A DNA stretch of 64,000 nt from Culex pipiens pallens (GCF_016801865.2 NC_068938.1:222224663-222288662), one strand, 5' to 3'. Positions 1-12,744 are shown, counted from the stretch's first letter. Numbers and translations: made by a program. The notes: a model not told the origin generated them from the letters alone.

Positions 1-334
1 AGTAATTGTCTGGTAACTGGACTGAGAAAAAGCCCAATTACTTGATACTGCTCGCTAAATGAATGAATACTTCATGAAGCATGACACATTAAAAAAATAA
101 ATTCTGCTCTTTCTTGTTTGTTTTTCAAGATTCCTTCACTCCAAAAAAAATATCATTTAAATTAAAATTTGAAAATGAAAAGAGATTGAATAAAACTTTT
201 AAAGTAATCTTTGTATAATTGAAATTTTTTAACCGTTATAGAAATAGTTTATGTTTCGATTTGTGTTTTTTTGTGTATTTTCGTGTAATATCGTGTTAAA
301 ATCGGAATGCAAACGGAAACCTTCGGGGGCTTAC
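1..334. other. Intron of the transcription factor gene
   Basis: AT-rich sequence beyond the last visible donor. I see no coding or repeat structure in it. Confidence 0.5.
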
Positions 335-1059
335 TTGGAGAATCTTCGAGCTCATTCGCCGTGGACTGTCCGTCCTCGTCACAGTCCCGCTCCCGGTCGC
401 AATCCCGCCCACCGTCCTCATCGTCACCGTCCTCTTCGTGGAGAGACAACTGATGAACGGAAGACCCTCCCGGGCTAAGCTTTCTCGGTGGTGGCGTAAG
501 ACTCCGGTGCCTTTTGAGGGAGGCCCCCGCGGAAGAAGACGAGGACGTTGAAGGTAGAGGGTGCAGCGCGTGAGGGGAAATCTTCTGCTCCACGTCGTCC
601 ATCGTAAGGGAGATGATTCCCGGAGTGGTGCCGGATGTGGACGGTGAACACGTGGTCGACGTGGACGGTTTGTGTTGTTGTTGATGTTGGAGTTGTTGCA
701 GGTGATCCGGACCGGCGGTAGACAAACCGGATGATCCGGATGCTGTGACCGTGGTCGAGGTCAGCGATGACGACGATGATGGCACCAAGAGTTGTTGTTG
801 TTGCTGATGTTGCTGTTGATCTCGACTTGATGAAGGGTGGAGGGAGAGATTGTGAAGGTGGGAAGGGTGGTGCAGGGGATGTTGGGGTGAAATGGATGGA
901 TTGAAGTGCAACGAGGAGGGATGCGTTTTTTGTACTGAGCATGACGAGGAGGATGATGAGGAGGAAGAAGATGAAGAGGACGAGCACGAGGGGTGAAGTG
1001 GTGGGGTTTGAGGAGGTTGAGATTTCGTGACGGTTATTTCACCGTTCGATGTAGTTATC
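335..1059 (-). CDS. Transcription factor exon d, poly-Ser and acidic segment
   Basis: The acceptor is CTCAACAG before 1059; the junction codon is AG|G (Arg), giving AISR-ITTSNGEITVTKS. Then come about twelve serines, an H/P-rich part, a Q run, TTPGIISLTMDDVEQKISPH, a basic RHRSLTPPPRK patch and an acidic run EEDGDDEDGG. I place the donor at GTAAGC from 334 (exon ends ELEDSPS). A weaker alternative, GTTTCC, lies 12 bases further on, so the 3' edge is uncertain by that amount. The next exon, probably leading to the DNA-binding domain, is outside the window. Confidence 0.72.
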
Positions 1060-4000
1060 CTGTTGAGGGTGAAAATTTCAATAAAGAATGTAAGTGTTTC
1101 ATCATTGACTAATTTGAAATCGTTTTAAAAAGAAAACAAAAAAATAATACGGTCATGCCCCGCAATCGTGTCGTATATGAAAGTCAGCTGCCCATTCCAA
1201 GTAAAATAACATAAAATTCTTGTAACTCCATGTTATTAAGGACAACAATCAAAACTAAACAAGTTTGAATAATGTTTTCAGCTGTAACAATTTGAAAAAA
1301 TCAAATAGTTTGCGACACACATTTTGAAATTTCGAAAGCGACTAAAATTTCACAATCCAACGGATTTCTGAAAAAAAAAAATACTTCAATTTTCTGTTTT
1401 TGGAATATATTTATTATCGGGAATAAACGCGAATTTCTCAGATGTGTCGAATGTGATTATATTGTTTACAAAAAAAAGCTATAAAAAATAAATCATAAAC
1501 TACTCATTTAAGACAAATATTATTTTTTAAATTTTCAGTATGGATGTCAAATAATCAAAAAAAAAACTATCATAAATGTTTTGCTTTCAAAAATACTAAA
1601 AAATTTCACTTTTTTTAATAACCGTTGTTAAAAAAAACCTTAGTAATGAGTTTTTTTTCCAATATTGATGTCAAATGAAAGCAGAAGTTGCCTACGTTTG
1701 GAAAGTTATTGTATGGTTTCCAAAAATACATTCTCAATTTTTGTAAGCAACAAATTTTGAAATAATATTCAAATTATAAAAAAGGATCTTTTGACATCCT
1801 AAACCATACAACCAAAATCAAACGTCTAACAACAGCAGATAGTGTTTATTTTTAAATCTGTAGTATTATCATTATGATGGTTTTATTATTTTCAACAAAT
1901 TTAATTTTGTGGATATTTTAGTTTTTCGAAAACAATACTTGATATTCGCAAAGAATTAAAATTTCATTGAAAAATCTTGTAAAATCGATTGTGAACTGCA
2001 TAGTAAAAAATGTTGTTGACAGGTTGAAAACTGTATTGGTTGAATAAAAAAAATATCTACCTCTAAAATATGTAATTTGACCTCAATTTAAGTGGAAAAG
2101 TAAAGGCACACAAAAACCAATGTATTATTAAATATTTTTAAAGTCACAAAATCTGTCAACATTCACAAATGTAAATAAAAAATGTTTTAAAATTACAAAA
2201 CGATTTCAGATTTTAGATTTTAGATTAGAATTTTCAATCAAATAGGTTTAATTTATTGTTTGCACACGTAAAATCTAAAACAAATTTCGAATACTTATTG
2301 ATTTTATTTACGATTTTACAACTGTAATATTTTGAAATTTTTTTTTTTGATAATTTTTGTTCAAAAAATCGAGCTTACAAATTTAAATTCAGTTCATTTT
2401 ATTTTTTGTCTCCGACTCCGACCAAAGCTGAGCGACAAAAACTTGAATTAATGTTTGTAGTAGCAATTTTTAAGATAATTATTATCAAAAGATCGTTTTG
2501 AAATGAAAATTTAGGAAATTTTTTATTTATTTTTTTAAATTTTATTCGATTATCCGAAGTTTTTTTTTTTTTAAACCTCATATTTTGCTTGATTTCTGTA
2601 GTATTGTTAGTTTATTATGTGTATAAACTTACTTACACAGTTTAAAAATTAGGCTATGAATTTCAATTAATTTCGAATAAACATTATTTATTGTTAACAA
2701 TTGCTTATGTTATTACAAATATTTTTGAATGTTTTTCTACTTCTTTCATTATTTTACAAATAATTAGGAGTACATAGAAAATATCTTTTTCGCTTGAAAA
2801 AAAATGGAAGGTAAAGCTTGAAACCATTATTTTTGGCTTCCTCACCTTGATCCCGATTAGAACCGAAAGCTTATTTTTTTGGAATTTTTTTTTAAAATAA
2901 TAAATAATATTCCAGTAATAACCAGACAAAATATGTACTTCGAAATCTTTAAAATTTATTGAAAAAAGAAAGAGTAGGATTTTTTTTATAATTTCACGCT
3001 TTAAAATAAATTGTAAAACATTTTGATAATAATTGTTGTAATTGTGTAAAATGTAAATTACGCAATCATACATGTTACAAGTTCAGCCAAATGTTGCCAA
3101 AAAAAAAGCTTTGGTTCAAGGGCAAACTCCAATGCTGTACGAAATTGATTTATTTTTCATTTTATTTTTATAGTTAAAAAGTTAAAATAATGATAGTTAA
3201 ACTCACGTTTCATCATGGTTTTGGCCACATACACACTCACCTACTGATGGCCCCGTCCGCGGGCGAAAGCTGCTGCTGCTGAAGCTGAATTTGCTGCATC
3301 TGATGCTGTGGACTGGTCAAGTTTCTGACCTGTATCAACCCCACATTCGACGACGGCCCTCCTCCTCCTCCTCCTCCCCCTGCACTATTACTCGCCCCAC
3401 CACTGCCATTGCTGCTGGCGCCACTTGCCCCGGTGATGCTTCCGTTACTTCCCGAGCACGGTGCAATCCCTGCCGGGGACATGCTGCTCCGTTTAAGTTG
3501 CTGCTGCTGCTGACTTGATTGGTGTGACCTCGACGGTGACGCGACCTTGGGCGATTCCAGCTTGATGCGCATCTCCGGCGTGGACCGTTCCGAGGGCGTT
3601 TTTTCGTGCGTGGACAAATTTTTGACCTTGTCGGCAAAATGCTGCTGGAGTTGCTGTTTGGCCTGTTGCTGGTGGTGATGCTGCTGCTGCTGTTGCTGGA
3701 GATGCTGGTTTTGCTGATGTTGCTGATTCAGGTGGTTCAGGTGGTTCAAGTGGTTACTGCTGGCGGCTGCGGCTGCGGCCAACGCCAGTGGATTCGTCAA
3801 CAGCTGTTGGCTCGCGATTGCGGCATTTGGCGATTGCTGGTTCAGGTGGTTCAAATGGTGATGGTTCAAGTGGTTCAACCCCGGCAAATGGTGATGATTG
3901 AGCGCGGGATGCTGCTGTTGATGCTGTTGGTGGTTCTGATGGCCACCACCCACAACCAGATCACCAAAAGAGGACGAGCTGGAACTGGCGGCGGCGGCTG

Positions 4001-7000
4001 CGGCAGCGACGGTATTAAAATTTAAACACTGCAATAAATTGTCGCTGCTGCTCGCGCTGGAAATCACCTGTTGCCCCACGGGAATCGTCAGGATGGTTTG
4101 GGTGGCGATTCCTGTGAATGAAATTTTCGCAAAATGCCACCCAATTTGGGGGTGGGGAGGCGAGAGACAGTCAGAGAGAGAAAGAGAAAGTGTTAATATG
4201 TTATTTTTGAGGGGTGAGGATGGCTGCGTAAATGCGATGATTGAGAAATATACATGAGTGAAATTGGTTTGGCACGCGTTTGGTGTAAAATAGTATCGAA
4301 ATACTACGCGTAGGAGACACGTGTTGGGTGGGAAGCGTGATTGCAGTTAATTTTCTGAACATTACTTCCGACTTTCAGATTTGTAAGTAATCGGAAAAAA
4401 TATTAATCACAAAAATTACGTACGTTTCAAATTCCTCATGATGCAAATATATAGTTATATAAACAAACAGAAATTAGAATAAACAGGCAAGGGTCCTAAT
4501 TTTCGGTTCAAAGGCCACATCACTGAACGAATCTTTGCCAACTCAAGTGCGCGACCATTCGTGAGCGAGCACAACTCGCTAGCTGTCTTGGCCAATCGCT
4601 TCACACAGCGATACAATTACTTTGTGAATCCGTTCGTCGACCCGAGTCACCAAAAATGAATATGCTCAGAGAGGAGAGAAGCTAACAAAATACCAGCGCG
4701 GCGCTCACTTGGTCTGCACTACCACGTTCACGTTCAATTTGTGCTTGCGAGTGAATGAGTCTTGTTGAAGCAATCAAGACCCTTGTATACAGGAATAATT
4801 TATTTTGAAAGTAATAAAAAATCTATGAAAATTGTTTAATTTATTTCAGTTTTTTCAAAGAACTTGAAAAAACTAAAATATTCTCGATAGATGGATAGAA
4901 GTATGTTATAATTTATAAAAATGAAGCTATTTGTAACTATTCATTTTCGAAAAAAATAGAAAAAAAAACTCAAGAAATAGAATAAGAGATAATATAATTT
5001 TAAACATTAATAAGATAAAATTTACTTTATATCTTATTCTCAAAATGCATTTTCGTTCATGTTTGAATTTTTTTTTTTGTCGGCACATTTATATTATTCT
5101 TCAATATGGAGTTTTTAGCCGGCGGCTTTTTCAATTCTTTATTGAAATAGTATAATTTAATTAAAATAATATTTATTAAAAATATATTTCAGTTCAGAAT
5201 TCTACTCATATTTTTTGTTGAAAGAACTGCTAATTTTCTAAAGAATGAAAAACTCTTAATAATATTACAGCAAAAAGATTAAATTATTTAGAAAGAATTT
5301 TATTCTTTTGAGTGTTGAAAAATCTCTTAAAACTTTACAGTTTATTGAAAACATGGAAAAAGTTGCACAAATTTTGCCAAATCAAGAATACATTTTTCAT
5401 AAATTCCTAAAAATATGGTTAGATCTTTGCCTTTTTTTCTAAATGTTGCAGATTCACGAATAAATTTGTCTAGGATAACCGTCATCAGGGGTGACATTGA
5501 GTCTGGGGGTGAGATTGGTTCAAACAAAAATGCAGAAATTTGTATGACCCAATCTCACCCCTGATGACGGGACAGTAAAATATGTTTGCATTGCATTGCA
5601 TTCTCATTTCTCCCATGGACCTTATGTTCGTTCAAAATTATGTCTTTCGACAAATTTGGGCAGAAAAAAGGTTGAACATGGTGTGTTCACAAAGAAAAAC
5701 TACGAAATATATGATGATCTTCAAAAATATTTTTTTTTAGCAAAGATATGTAAAATTTCGTAAAATTTATTACTTTTTAACTAAACTAAACATTTTTTAA
5801 TTCAGTGGACATCGCCTACTTAGGTGTTCTGATCTCTCTTTTTTTTTTTAAGTCAATTTTATTCTTGATTTTATTATATGTAAAGTTATACCGTGGCAAG
5901 CATCTTAGTAGCCTGTGCTCATCGTTAAAAATTATTAAATTATGTTATTTTGGAAAAGTCGATTTACTAACATAATTGCGTTTATTTCTGCCTATGTTGA
6001 ACCAATGTTGATACTTTTTTAGAGAACTTTTTCCGTCAAGGTAGATCCAAATAAATTCATGTACCCTTAGCTCCCGAATAAATTCAACTTTTTTTTTGCT
6101 CTCGAGAATTTAACAAAAAAAAGTTTGAAATGATTTACATTTTCAAGAAAAATCTGTTATTTTTTGATTTTTTGTATGTTTCATTTAAGATTCTAATGAA
6201 CATTTTTGCAACGGTATTGACGGTCTCCCGCCCGTGTGGATCAATCGGACCGCGCACTGGACTCACTACCCAGAGGTCGTCGGTTCGAATCCCGCGGCGG
6301 GCGCTCTTAAATTCTTTGTGTAAATATGGGTATTCGGCGCCGTCGCTCCGTGCCATACTTTCATACACTTAGGAGCCCAGGGCGGCGAAGTCCTTGTAGA
6401 TAAAAAGGAAGACACTAGTGGTTGGTACTAGCAATGGTGGCCGACAGCTATAAAGTCAACTTCGTTATTGATTAGAATCCGTAAAAGTTATTTCGAATTT
6501 TACGTTAAGTTTGAGTGGGAAAGGCTGCTTGTTTCCTTCGCAGGTCACACCTTCGATGATGATTGACTGAACCAAAAATAATCAAACAAAAGCATGGAAA
6601 AAATGGAATTGAATTTTCTCTTGCAACCAGCGATGGAATAATCATCATCAAAAGAAAATCATTGGGCGTTCATCAAGAGAAAAAATCCGAAGGGAGCATG
6701 GCTACCCTCCATCGCGTATCGCGATCGGTAAAAGGAATCTAAAAAAACATCATCATCTTGATTATTCGGCGGAACATCTTATTCACTACTACACTTGCAA
6801 GTGTAACGTCACACGTCGAAAAACGACCTGTCACATTTTGTGGATGGGCAATGTGCGTAAACAAAGTTAAATAAATATGTTGAAGTGGTGCTGACAAGGA
6901 AATTCACAAAAAATCATCAGCAGATTGATTTTCTTAAAGAAATTCGGGAGCGATTTTCTTTTGCGTGATTTGCCTCCTCTCTCTTTCGCGGGTGAAGAAA

Positions 7001-8256
7001 GTTCGCTAGCGAAACTGATTTTTTTGCGATTATTCCATCCCTGCTTGCAACTCAGGATAAATGTGTTTCCAAACGAAATGATATGATAATTATTGATATA
7101 ACTTGTTGGAGATTATTATTGAGATCTTTCCAGATTAAATGCAACAACAATTATCGAAATCGGTTAGAAATTTTCCAGAATACGTCCAAACCATATAAAC
7201 AAACTTTTGTTAATATTTTATAATTTAAAATATTTTGCCACTTATGGTAGTTTGATTCATAATTGCTGATTAAAGTACGAAACTGATGCATTATTCTTTG
7301 GCCCAAAAAAAACTTTTAGAGGAGCTTGAAAGGGTCTCACACGATAAAAACAAAAATGGAAAACAAACTTTAGCATTTTAAGATATGAACATTGTAAAAT
7401 ATTTGTTACGGCCTATACAAGTTTTACGAAATAACATTAATCACTAAACAAATATTTTATTTAAAAAAAAATTAGCATTACGTGCGTGTCAAACTTATCG
7501 TTGAATTATTTAGTAAACTTAAAGAACATTGCATTTTGAAAATGTTTTGCTTTCAAATGTCTTGAAAATTCATGTGTTTTACTCTTCTCTCATAATTTAA
7601 AGGACTACTAGATCCCCCCCTCGCCCCTCAAAACTCACCTTGCGACGTCGGTATCAACAGCTGGGCTCCCTGGATGCCCTGCACAATCTGCCCCGAGGCC
7701 AGTATCAACTGTGGCATCTGGGCGGCAGCGGCCGCCGGCAAGGGCTGTGGAGTGGCCGCCGCCGCCAGCGCTCCCATCACCGCCGTCGGCGAATGAGCTT
7801 GCGCTCCGAGGCTGAGATTCAGCGGCGAGTTGTTGGCCAACAGTGCCGACGGAATGCCCCCCGTCGGCAGCCCCAACCCGGGCAGACTGGTCAGCTGGGC
7901 GAGACTTTGGAGCTTCTGCAGATTCAGCATGTCTTGCACTGTTTTTGGAGGAGGGAAGAGAGGAAAGAAGGGAGGAAGGTAAGCGGGGGCAACTGAGGCA
8001 AGGTGGCGTTCTTTGAACTCGATATGTACTACTCACTGGTTCCGTTTAGGTGCAGTTGGGCGGAGGCGGCGGCTGCAGCAGCGGCAGCGGCCGCGGCCGA
8101 ACTCGGCGAACCGCCCGGGGTTGGCAGGGACAGCGGGGACATTTTCTCCCGGCTGCGGAGGGCGGCGGCCACCTTCGTAGTGGCGGCACACCGGTTCAGC
8201 TCGTCCAGCACGACCGGACTGTTTGATCGGCTGCAATTATCACTTCTTTCACGGTC
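335..8256 (-). CDS. Partial POU-type transcription factor gene, four internal exons
   Basis: Four exons (8256-8037, 7938-7639, 4111-3241, 1059-335) join into one open frame of about 705 codons. Each junction has AG at the acceptor and GTGAGT or GTAAGC at the donor, and the phases agree throughout (0/1, 1/1, 1/2, 2/1). The joined protein is rich in Q, A, H, S and N, typical of insect developmental regulators. The block QLILASGQIVQGIQGAQLL, followed across the 7639/4111 junction by SQGIATQTILTIPV, resembles activation regions of POU proteins. From memory I cannot choose between nubbin/pdm2 (class II) and pdm3 (class VI). No POU-specific domain or homeodomain is in the window; they would lie beyond base 1. 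The start codon is also missing, because the 8256 exon begins at an acceptor. Expected role: sequence-specific nuclear transcription regulator. The open frame and splicing are well supported; the family name is less sure. Confidence 0.72.
1060..3240. other. Intron between exons c and d, AT-rich
   Basis: 2181 bp bounded by the GTGAGT donor and CTCAACAG acceptor on the minus strand. The content is AT-rich with many A and T homopolymers. I see no recognisable element or conserved block. Confidence 0.65.
3241..4111 (-). CDS. Transcription factor exon c, Q/H/N-rich with poly-Gly
   Basis: The acceptor is TTCACAG before 4111 and the donor is GTGAGT from 3240. The exon opens with IATQTILTIPVGQQV, continuing the block of the previous exon. 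Long low-complexity stretches follow: poly-A, poly-S, HHLNHLNHHHLNHLNQQ, several poly-Q runs and a poly-Gly run. A charged segment with KNLSTHEKTPSERSTPEMR lies in the middle. The CAG/CTG-type triplet runs are likely to vary in length between individuals. Confidence 0.78.
4488..4785. mobile_element. hAT-like MITE, 298 bp
   Basis: The ends are short inverted repeats, CAAGGGTCCTAATT on the left and, read inward on the other strand, CAAGGGTCTTGATT on the right. Flanking octamers TAAACAGG (4480-4487) and TATACAGG (4786-4793) match at 7 of 8 bases, as expected for an aged 8-bp hAT duplication. The interior is GC-richer than the intron and has no transposase frame, so it is non-autonomous. Confidence 0.7.
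5479..5570. mobile_element. Small hairpin MITE
   Basis: The 92-bp segment begins CCGTCATCAGGGGTGA and ends TCACCCCTGATGACGG, an exact 16-bp inverted repeat. The whole unit can fold on itself. It has no coding capacity, and no clear target duplication was found. Confidence 0.6.
6221..6460 (+). mobile_element. tRNA-derived SINE
   Basis: The head at 6227-6302 looks like a tRNA: pairing ends CCCGCC/GGCGGG, an A-box-like GTGGATCAATCGG and a perfect B box GGTTCGAATCC. A non-tRNA body follows with GC-rich text up to about 6460. The cloverleaf is imperfect and the body is transcript-like, so I call a SINE rather than a working tRNA gene. The 3' limit is approximate. Confidence 0.55.
6628..7043. mobile_element. 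hAT-like MITE, 416 bp
   Basis: The termini are CAGCGATGGAATAATC and, inverted, CAGGGATGGAATAATC (one mismatch in 16). The octamer CTTGCAAC occurs exactly on both sides (6620-6627 and 7044-7051), a clean 8-bp target duplication. The interior has no transposase frame. The exact duplication suggests a fairly recent insertion. Confidence 0.85.
7639..7938 (-). CDS. Transcription factor exon b, hydrophobic/Q activation-like segment
   Basis: The acceptor AG is at 7940-7939. The first two bases complete an ATG codon with the last base of the previous exon, giving MQDMLNLQKLQSLAQL. The donor is GTGAGT from 7638. The 100 residues are Leu/Ala/Gln/Pro-rich without charged clusters and include SPLNLSLGAQ and QLILASGQIVQGIQGAQLL. 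This is the most conserved-looking part of the gene and the main reason for the POU suggestion. Confidence 0.78.
8037..8256 (-). CDS. Transcription factor exon a (most 5' exon seen)
   Basis: The acceptor is a C-rich tract ending GCAG just before 8256; the donor is GTGAGT from 8036. The 220 bp start in phase 0 and leave one base. The product begins DRERSDNCSRSNSPVVLDEL, then runs through a basic, serine/proline-rich part into a run of about eleven alanines. The GC-rich composition and poly-Ala coding contrast sharply with the AT-rich flanks. The 98-bp intron to the next exon is short and normal. No initiating ATG fits at the 5' end, so at least one more upstream exon is needed. Confidence 0.75.
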
Positions 8257-11200
8257 CTGCGGGGGGAAAAAGTTCGAGAAAAGGGAAAAAGGTTAAAAAA
8301 GACGACGGTGTTGACGGCGATGACGACGGAAGGAATTGAGAATCGAGCAGGCCATGACGGTGCTGATTCGTTTGACGCCGGAAGAATCGAGCTCACGTTT
8401 CGTTCGTCGGTTCGCAGGCCAGTAGCAGGCCATGAACGACGAACGACGACGAACGCGCGTAGAAAATCGTAAATGTCGCAATTAAGCCGGAAATTAAAAT
8501 TGACAAATTTCAAAAACTGGTAATTAGTCACAATTATGTTTAATTATATTGGACGCGGGGAAAAAATGGTATAATTTCATGTTGTAATGAGTAAAGAGAG
8601 AAGAGACGGAAAAGTGAGACAAGAAGTGGATAAAATGGTTACATTTGAAAACATTCGTGTATTCTTATGAGACTTTGAAACTGTCCTAAATAATCTATTA
8701 TTTTTTATAACATCATCAGTTTGATTAGAATCAATTTGAATAGAAAGATTATAATGTTTTCAAATAAGTTAACCGCCATTTGAAAATGTTTTTCATCATT
8801 TAAAAATATTTCGATTTGGATTTACTTAGAAAAATTCCTATCTCAATTAATTAAGTAATTAATTAATTTGTAAGTCAATCATGAACTTAAATAAATTGAA
8901 TATGTTTATTTTCTTCATCAAAATTTGTCAAGAAATAATGCTTTCTCTCATTTCACCCTGACAGAAATAGCAACAACCCTTCGAGCAAAGTGGTTCAATT
9001 AGCTCGTTTTGAAGAACAATTTTTATTGATTGACATGTGTCGATTTGCCACGTTACAACAAAGTCAAACAAAAAACACGGAGCTAAAATGAAATATAAAT
9101 CAAGCTAATGGTTCTACCGGGGATCATCTTGTCACTTGTGTTTCAAAGTGTTTGTGCGTTAAAATGTATTTTTGTAATGCAATTGTTCTGCCAAGTAGAC
9201 TTTTTTTCATAATCGAATTACAGTTTGAGCTCATTAGTCGAATTATAATCGATTCGCCAAAAGTGAAAGTCAAACAACAATCGAAAATGTCATGCAGCTA
9301 AAAAATGCAACCGTGAAAAAACGCCTCCCATGTAACGTGATTCTTTCATTAGCCCGAAACAAAGCTTCTAATTGTTCAAACATTTTCACCAAATTACTGC
9401 AAATTAGAATCAAATTTGCGTCACAATTTAGCCCGAACTCGTTCGTTCATTCGTCCTCTCTGGATGCATGGCCAACTGCAATTTCCCTGTCACGTTTTGT
9501 TTTCGAGGAAGAGGAACTGTCTGTCCTGCCGCGCACTGTTCATAGCCTACTAGAACCAGGTAGAACGTTGAACGCCGACGACGTCGCTGATGATGAGTGA
9601 ATGATGCAAACAGCAAATAATTTCTGACTGCATTGTGTCAAGTAGGCTGCATCAGTCAGCCCAGGTAACTTGATCTATAGGGTTTGGCACTCTTTTTTTT
9701 TTGCTCACTCGCGATGCGATTTCGATTCATCAACGACTGAATGCATGCCCATTGGACAGCAGAGATAAACGGGGGGATGGACGGAACCCTCGCCGAAAAA
9801 AACCGTCTATTGCTCTGTGAGATTCGCGTTGATCGAAAAATCGAGGGAGTGCAGAAAAAAATCTTGCCGCGCAGCGCAAAACGCGAACGCGAAAGTAACG
9901 ATAATAATGAATGATGTTTCGAGGTTCGATTGCACCTGCTGGACTGAGGAAGTCGCATAAAAAAAAGAAGCCAACCCTCAGCGTGCCACGCTGGAACTTG
10001 CAACACAAAAAATGCAATAATTAAATCAAATAATTAACACAGAATCGACAATTTCAATCTATATTTGAATGACGAGAATTGTGCTCGCTCCTTCCACCCC
10101 CACGCCTTTGTCTCATTCGCGATGAGGAGTCTGATGTGATGGTTTGACGATGATGATTTCTGATTCATCGGAGGTTGCATCATCGCGAGGCCACTGTGAG
10201 GCTTGACGGTACGAATTTATTTTGGAGGTTTTTTTCGTTTTTTTCGGACTCTTTCTTTCTAGGTTTTTTTATTAGTTTTGTAACTGGAGGGTAGGCATGA
10301 ATGCATGCTGGAAATAAAATGAATAAAGGACCAAATGTGATTTGATGAATTAATTTTATTTATATTTGGCTCACGGACTAGATCTGGCAGGATCATTTCA
10401 TTATACATTCTAGACCAAATTGATAGATTGAGTTAATCCACTGGTATAACAAAAATTATCGTTATTTCCAATGTTCAAAAGATTCTTAAATGTTTATGAT
10501 GAAAAGCCTCTGAATCTCTGTTATTATCAGTTTATGCATACTATTCTGCTGAAGTTGTGTAGAAATATCAACTTAAAAATAGATTTTCCATGGCAATTCA
10601 TAAAAAAAGTAAAAAGAGAAAAATTGCAAGAATTTCCCAGTAAAACTCTCAAGACCAATTCAAAACCTAATCCAGGCTGGATTATATCAAAAATTGTCAT
10701 TCAGAAAAAATGTTATGTTGGAATATTAAAATAAAAAAAAGTTATGATTTTTTTTGTTGATAATTCTTGTGCAGATCGGTGATCTATCGAGTTGGTTCTG
10801 AGTTTTTCTTTTCTGAAGGAAGGTAAACATTGTTTGAAAATAACTTATTTAGACTACCTTAGGACGGTTACAGCTCGTCTTTTATTTAATTGACAGTTTT
10901 GATACTGTTTATCTTGTTGCACTTTTCAGCACCTGTATCGTCAAGTAATACTTTTCAAGATCAAGATTCATGACTAGTGATTTTTCGCGATTTCACGGGA
11001 ACCGTGTATCCTGTGGACGCGAAATACTTTATAAGATTTTTAACAGTGGCTTCCAAGCATGACAAATTCAGATTTTTTTTAATATTGTAAATTGCAATGT
11101 TTTAGGCCAATGCTAATTAAATTTCAAGTTGTTGACACGTTGTTGTTAAAAAATTATCCAAAAAATAAGGGTGCAAAAAAATTGTTGGAAATTTGAATTT

Positions 11201-11549
11201 TCATGGAAAAAAAGCTTTTACAATTGACTGTAAACTATTTTAAATACCTTGTACAACGTTTATTTTTTTACTTCAAATCCAACTGGGCACATTTAGACAT
11301 TTTGCTAATTTTGAATTTTTGGATCGGAAAAAATGACTAAACCTTACGGAAAAGCATAATTTCATAATTTCAGTAATATTTTGTAAATTATCGGTAGTAG
11401 CATAAATAATGCAAGAAACATTTTGTTATATTTTTTGCTTAAAAATTTTGAAAGCTTGGATTGACATTTATTTCAAAAGGAGTGTAAAAGAACGTTATGC
11501 AAAAAATTTAACAAATTGGTTATAAATCTGGTATTTTATCCTATTCGGA
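8257..11549. other. No supported gene; AT-rich DNA with a GC-richer island
   Basis: This lies upstream of the most 5' exon seen, so it is probably intron or 5' flank of the same gene. About 9290-10250 is GC-richer and looks single-copy, with several short open frames on both strands that have biased composition and no family signature. The rest is AT-rich. Confidence 0.4.
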
Positions 11550-11553
11550 TTAA

Positions 11554-12170
11554 CCCTCTACCGCCCACATTTTTTTTTCGAAAATTTTTATTTTTACCGT
11601 GTTCAGGAGGTCATTTTGAGCAACTTTTGTTCTACGAAAAACTTTACTTCTCTAGTTTTATGTTTTTCTTGTTTCATTTTTAGTATTTTAATTGACATTT
11701 ATCTTCTTTAGTTTATGTTTGTTTTTGGTAGTATTTGGCCTACTCTACCACCTCCTATCATTACATTTTGCCTATCTAATTTTTTCATGTTTTTACAGTA
11801 TTTTTGTCAATTTTTTGCATGTTTTTCACATTTTCTGCTATAAAATGGAACCATTATCATTTAAATTGTAAATAAATGCGTAGAGGCATAGTCTGGGGCA
11901 CTAGAAAAAATACTGCATACTTCTTTTTACTTAAAATATAGGAAATGTTAGTAAAAAATACAGCCAAAGTTGACCTCTAAAAAAAATACATTTTTAAAAA
12001 CATTGGCAAAGACACATAAAACAAGTCAAACTTCCAACCCTAAAATTTTCCAAAATTTTAAAAGTTCTTCTTTCGAATGCTTTTTGAAGATCAAAAATTG
12101 GTTGAAAAATGGATTTTTGGCGATTTTTTAAATCGAAGCCCGTCTAGAAACGGGGTTGGGTTGTAGAGGG
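11554..12170. mobile_element. piggyBac-like MITE with TTAA ends
   Basis: TTAA stands on both sides (11550-11553 and 12171-12174). The element starts CCCTCTAC and ends GTAGAGGG, as expected for piggyBac-superfamily termini (CCC...GGG within TTAA). At 617 bp, without a transposase frame, it is non-autonomous. Its interior is closely related to 41690-42146 and 46146-46605 inside the large palindrome, and a short piece recurs at 50062-50110. Confidence 0.75.
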
Positions 12171-12464
12171 TTAATAAATAATACATTTTGGAAAGAAATT
12201 TGTTATGCATTTTGCAATGTTTTATGATTTTCTGGAATCACCAGAAAATGAAATAAAATTTAAAAGAAAACTGCTAAAAAAGAAAAATTGCCTAAGCGTT
12301 AAAAAAATGAACATTTTTTCTTTTGCTGAAAACCATGCCAACAAACATAATTGTATTCCACTTATTTTACTAATTTTACTCTTGATAAATTTGTCCATAA
12401 GGATGTTCTTCGTTTTGGAGATATTTTAACAAAAGAAAATTTCGAAAATCTCAGTAAAATAAGG

Positions 12465-12740
12465 ATGGTTGAAACATAAAATCACAAAATAAATCTATTT
12501 TCTTTTGCAATGCACTTGAAATGCTGCTCAGTAATTTCCCTGAAAAAAAATTATACAGAAAACATTTTTTTACGTTTGTTGGATTTGTACTCAAACTTGA
12601 TTCAAAATTCGATTTTTTCAGCACTCGTCGTATGTATCCAACTCGATAAAGCCTCGTTTAAAGTACAATTCGTGCTGAAAAAATCCTCATTTTGCAACTT
12701 TTTTCTTAAACTAACATAACAGTTTTTGCAACCATCCTAG
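12465..12740. mobile_element. Probable MITE with nested inverted repeats
   Basis: The outer ends GGATGGTTG and CAACCATCC are inverted. Inside, TTTCAGCACTCGTCGTATGTA faces TACAATTCGTGCTGAAA. No target duplication was defined, so the borders are approximate. Confidence 0.45.
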
Positions 12741-12744
12741 AAAA

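Larger units (their letters stand above)
4112..7638. other. Intron between exons b and c, filled with short mobile elements
   Basis: 3527 bp containing two hAT-like MITEs, a hairpin MITE and a tRNA-derived SINE, listed separately. The remaining parts are AT-rich and featureless. The element load explains why this intron is far longer than its 98-bp neighbour. Confidence 0.65.
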
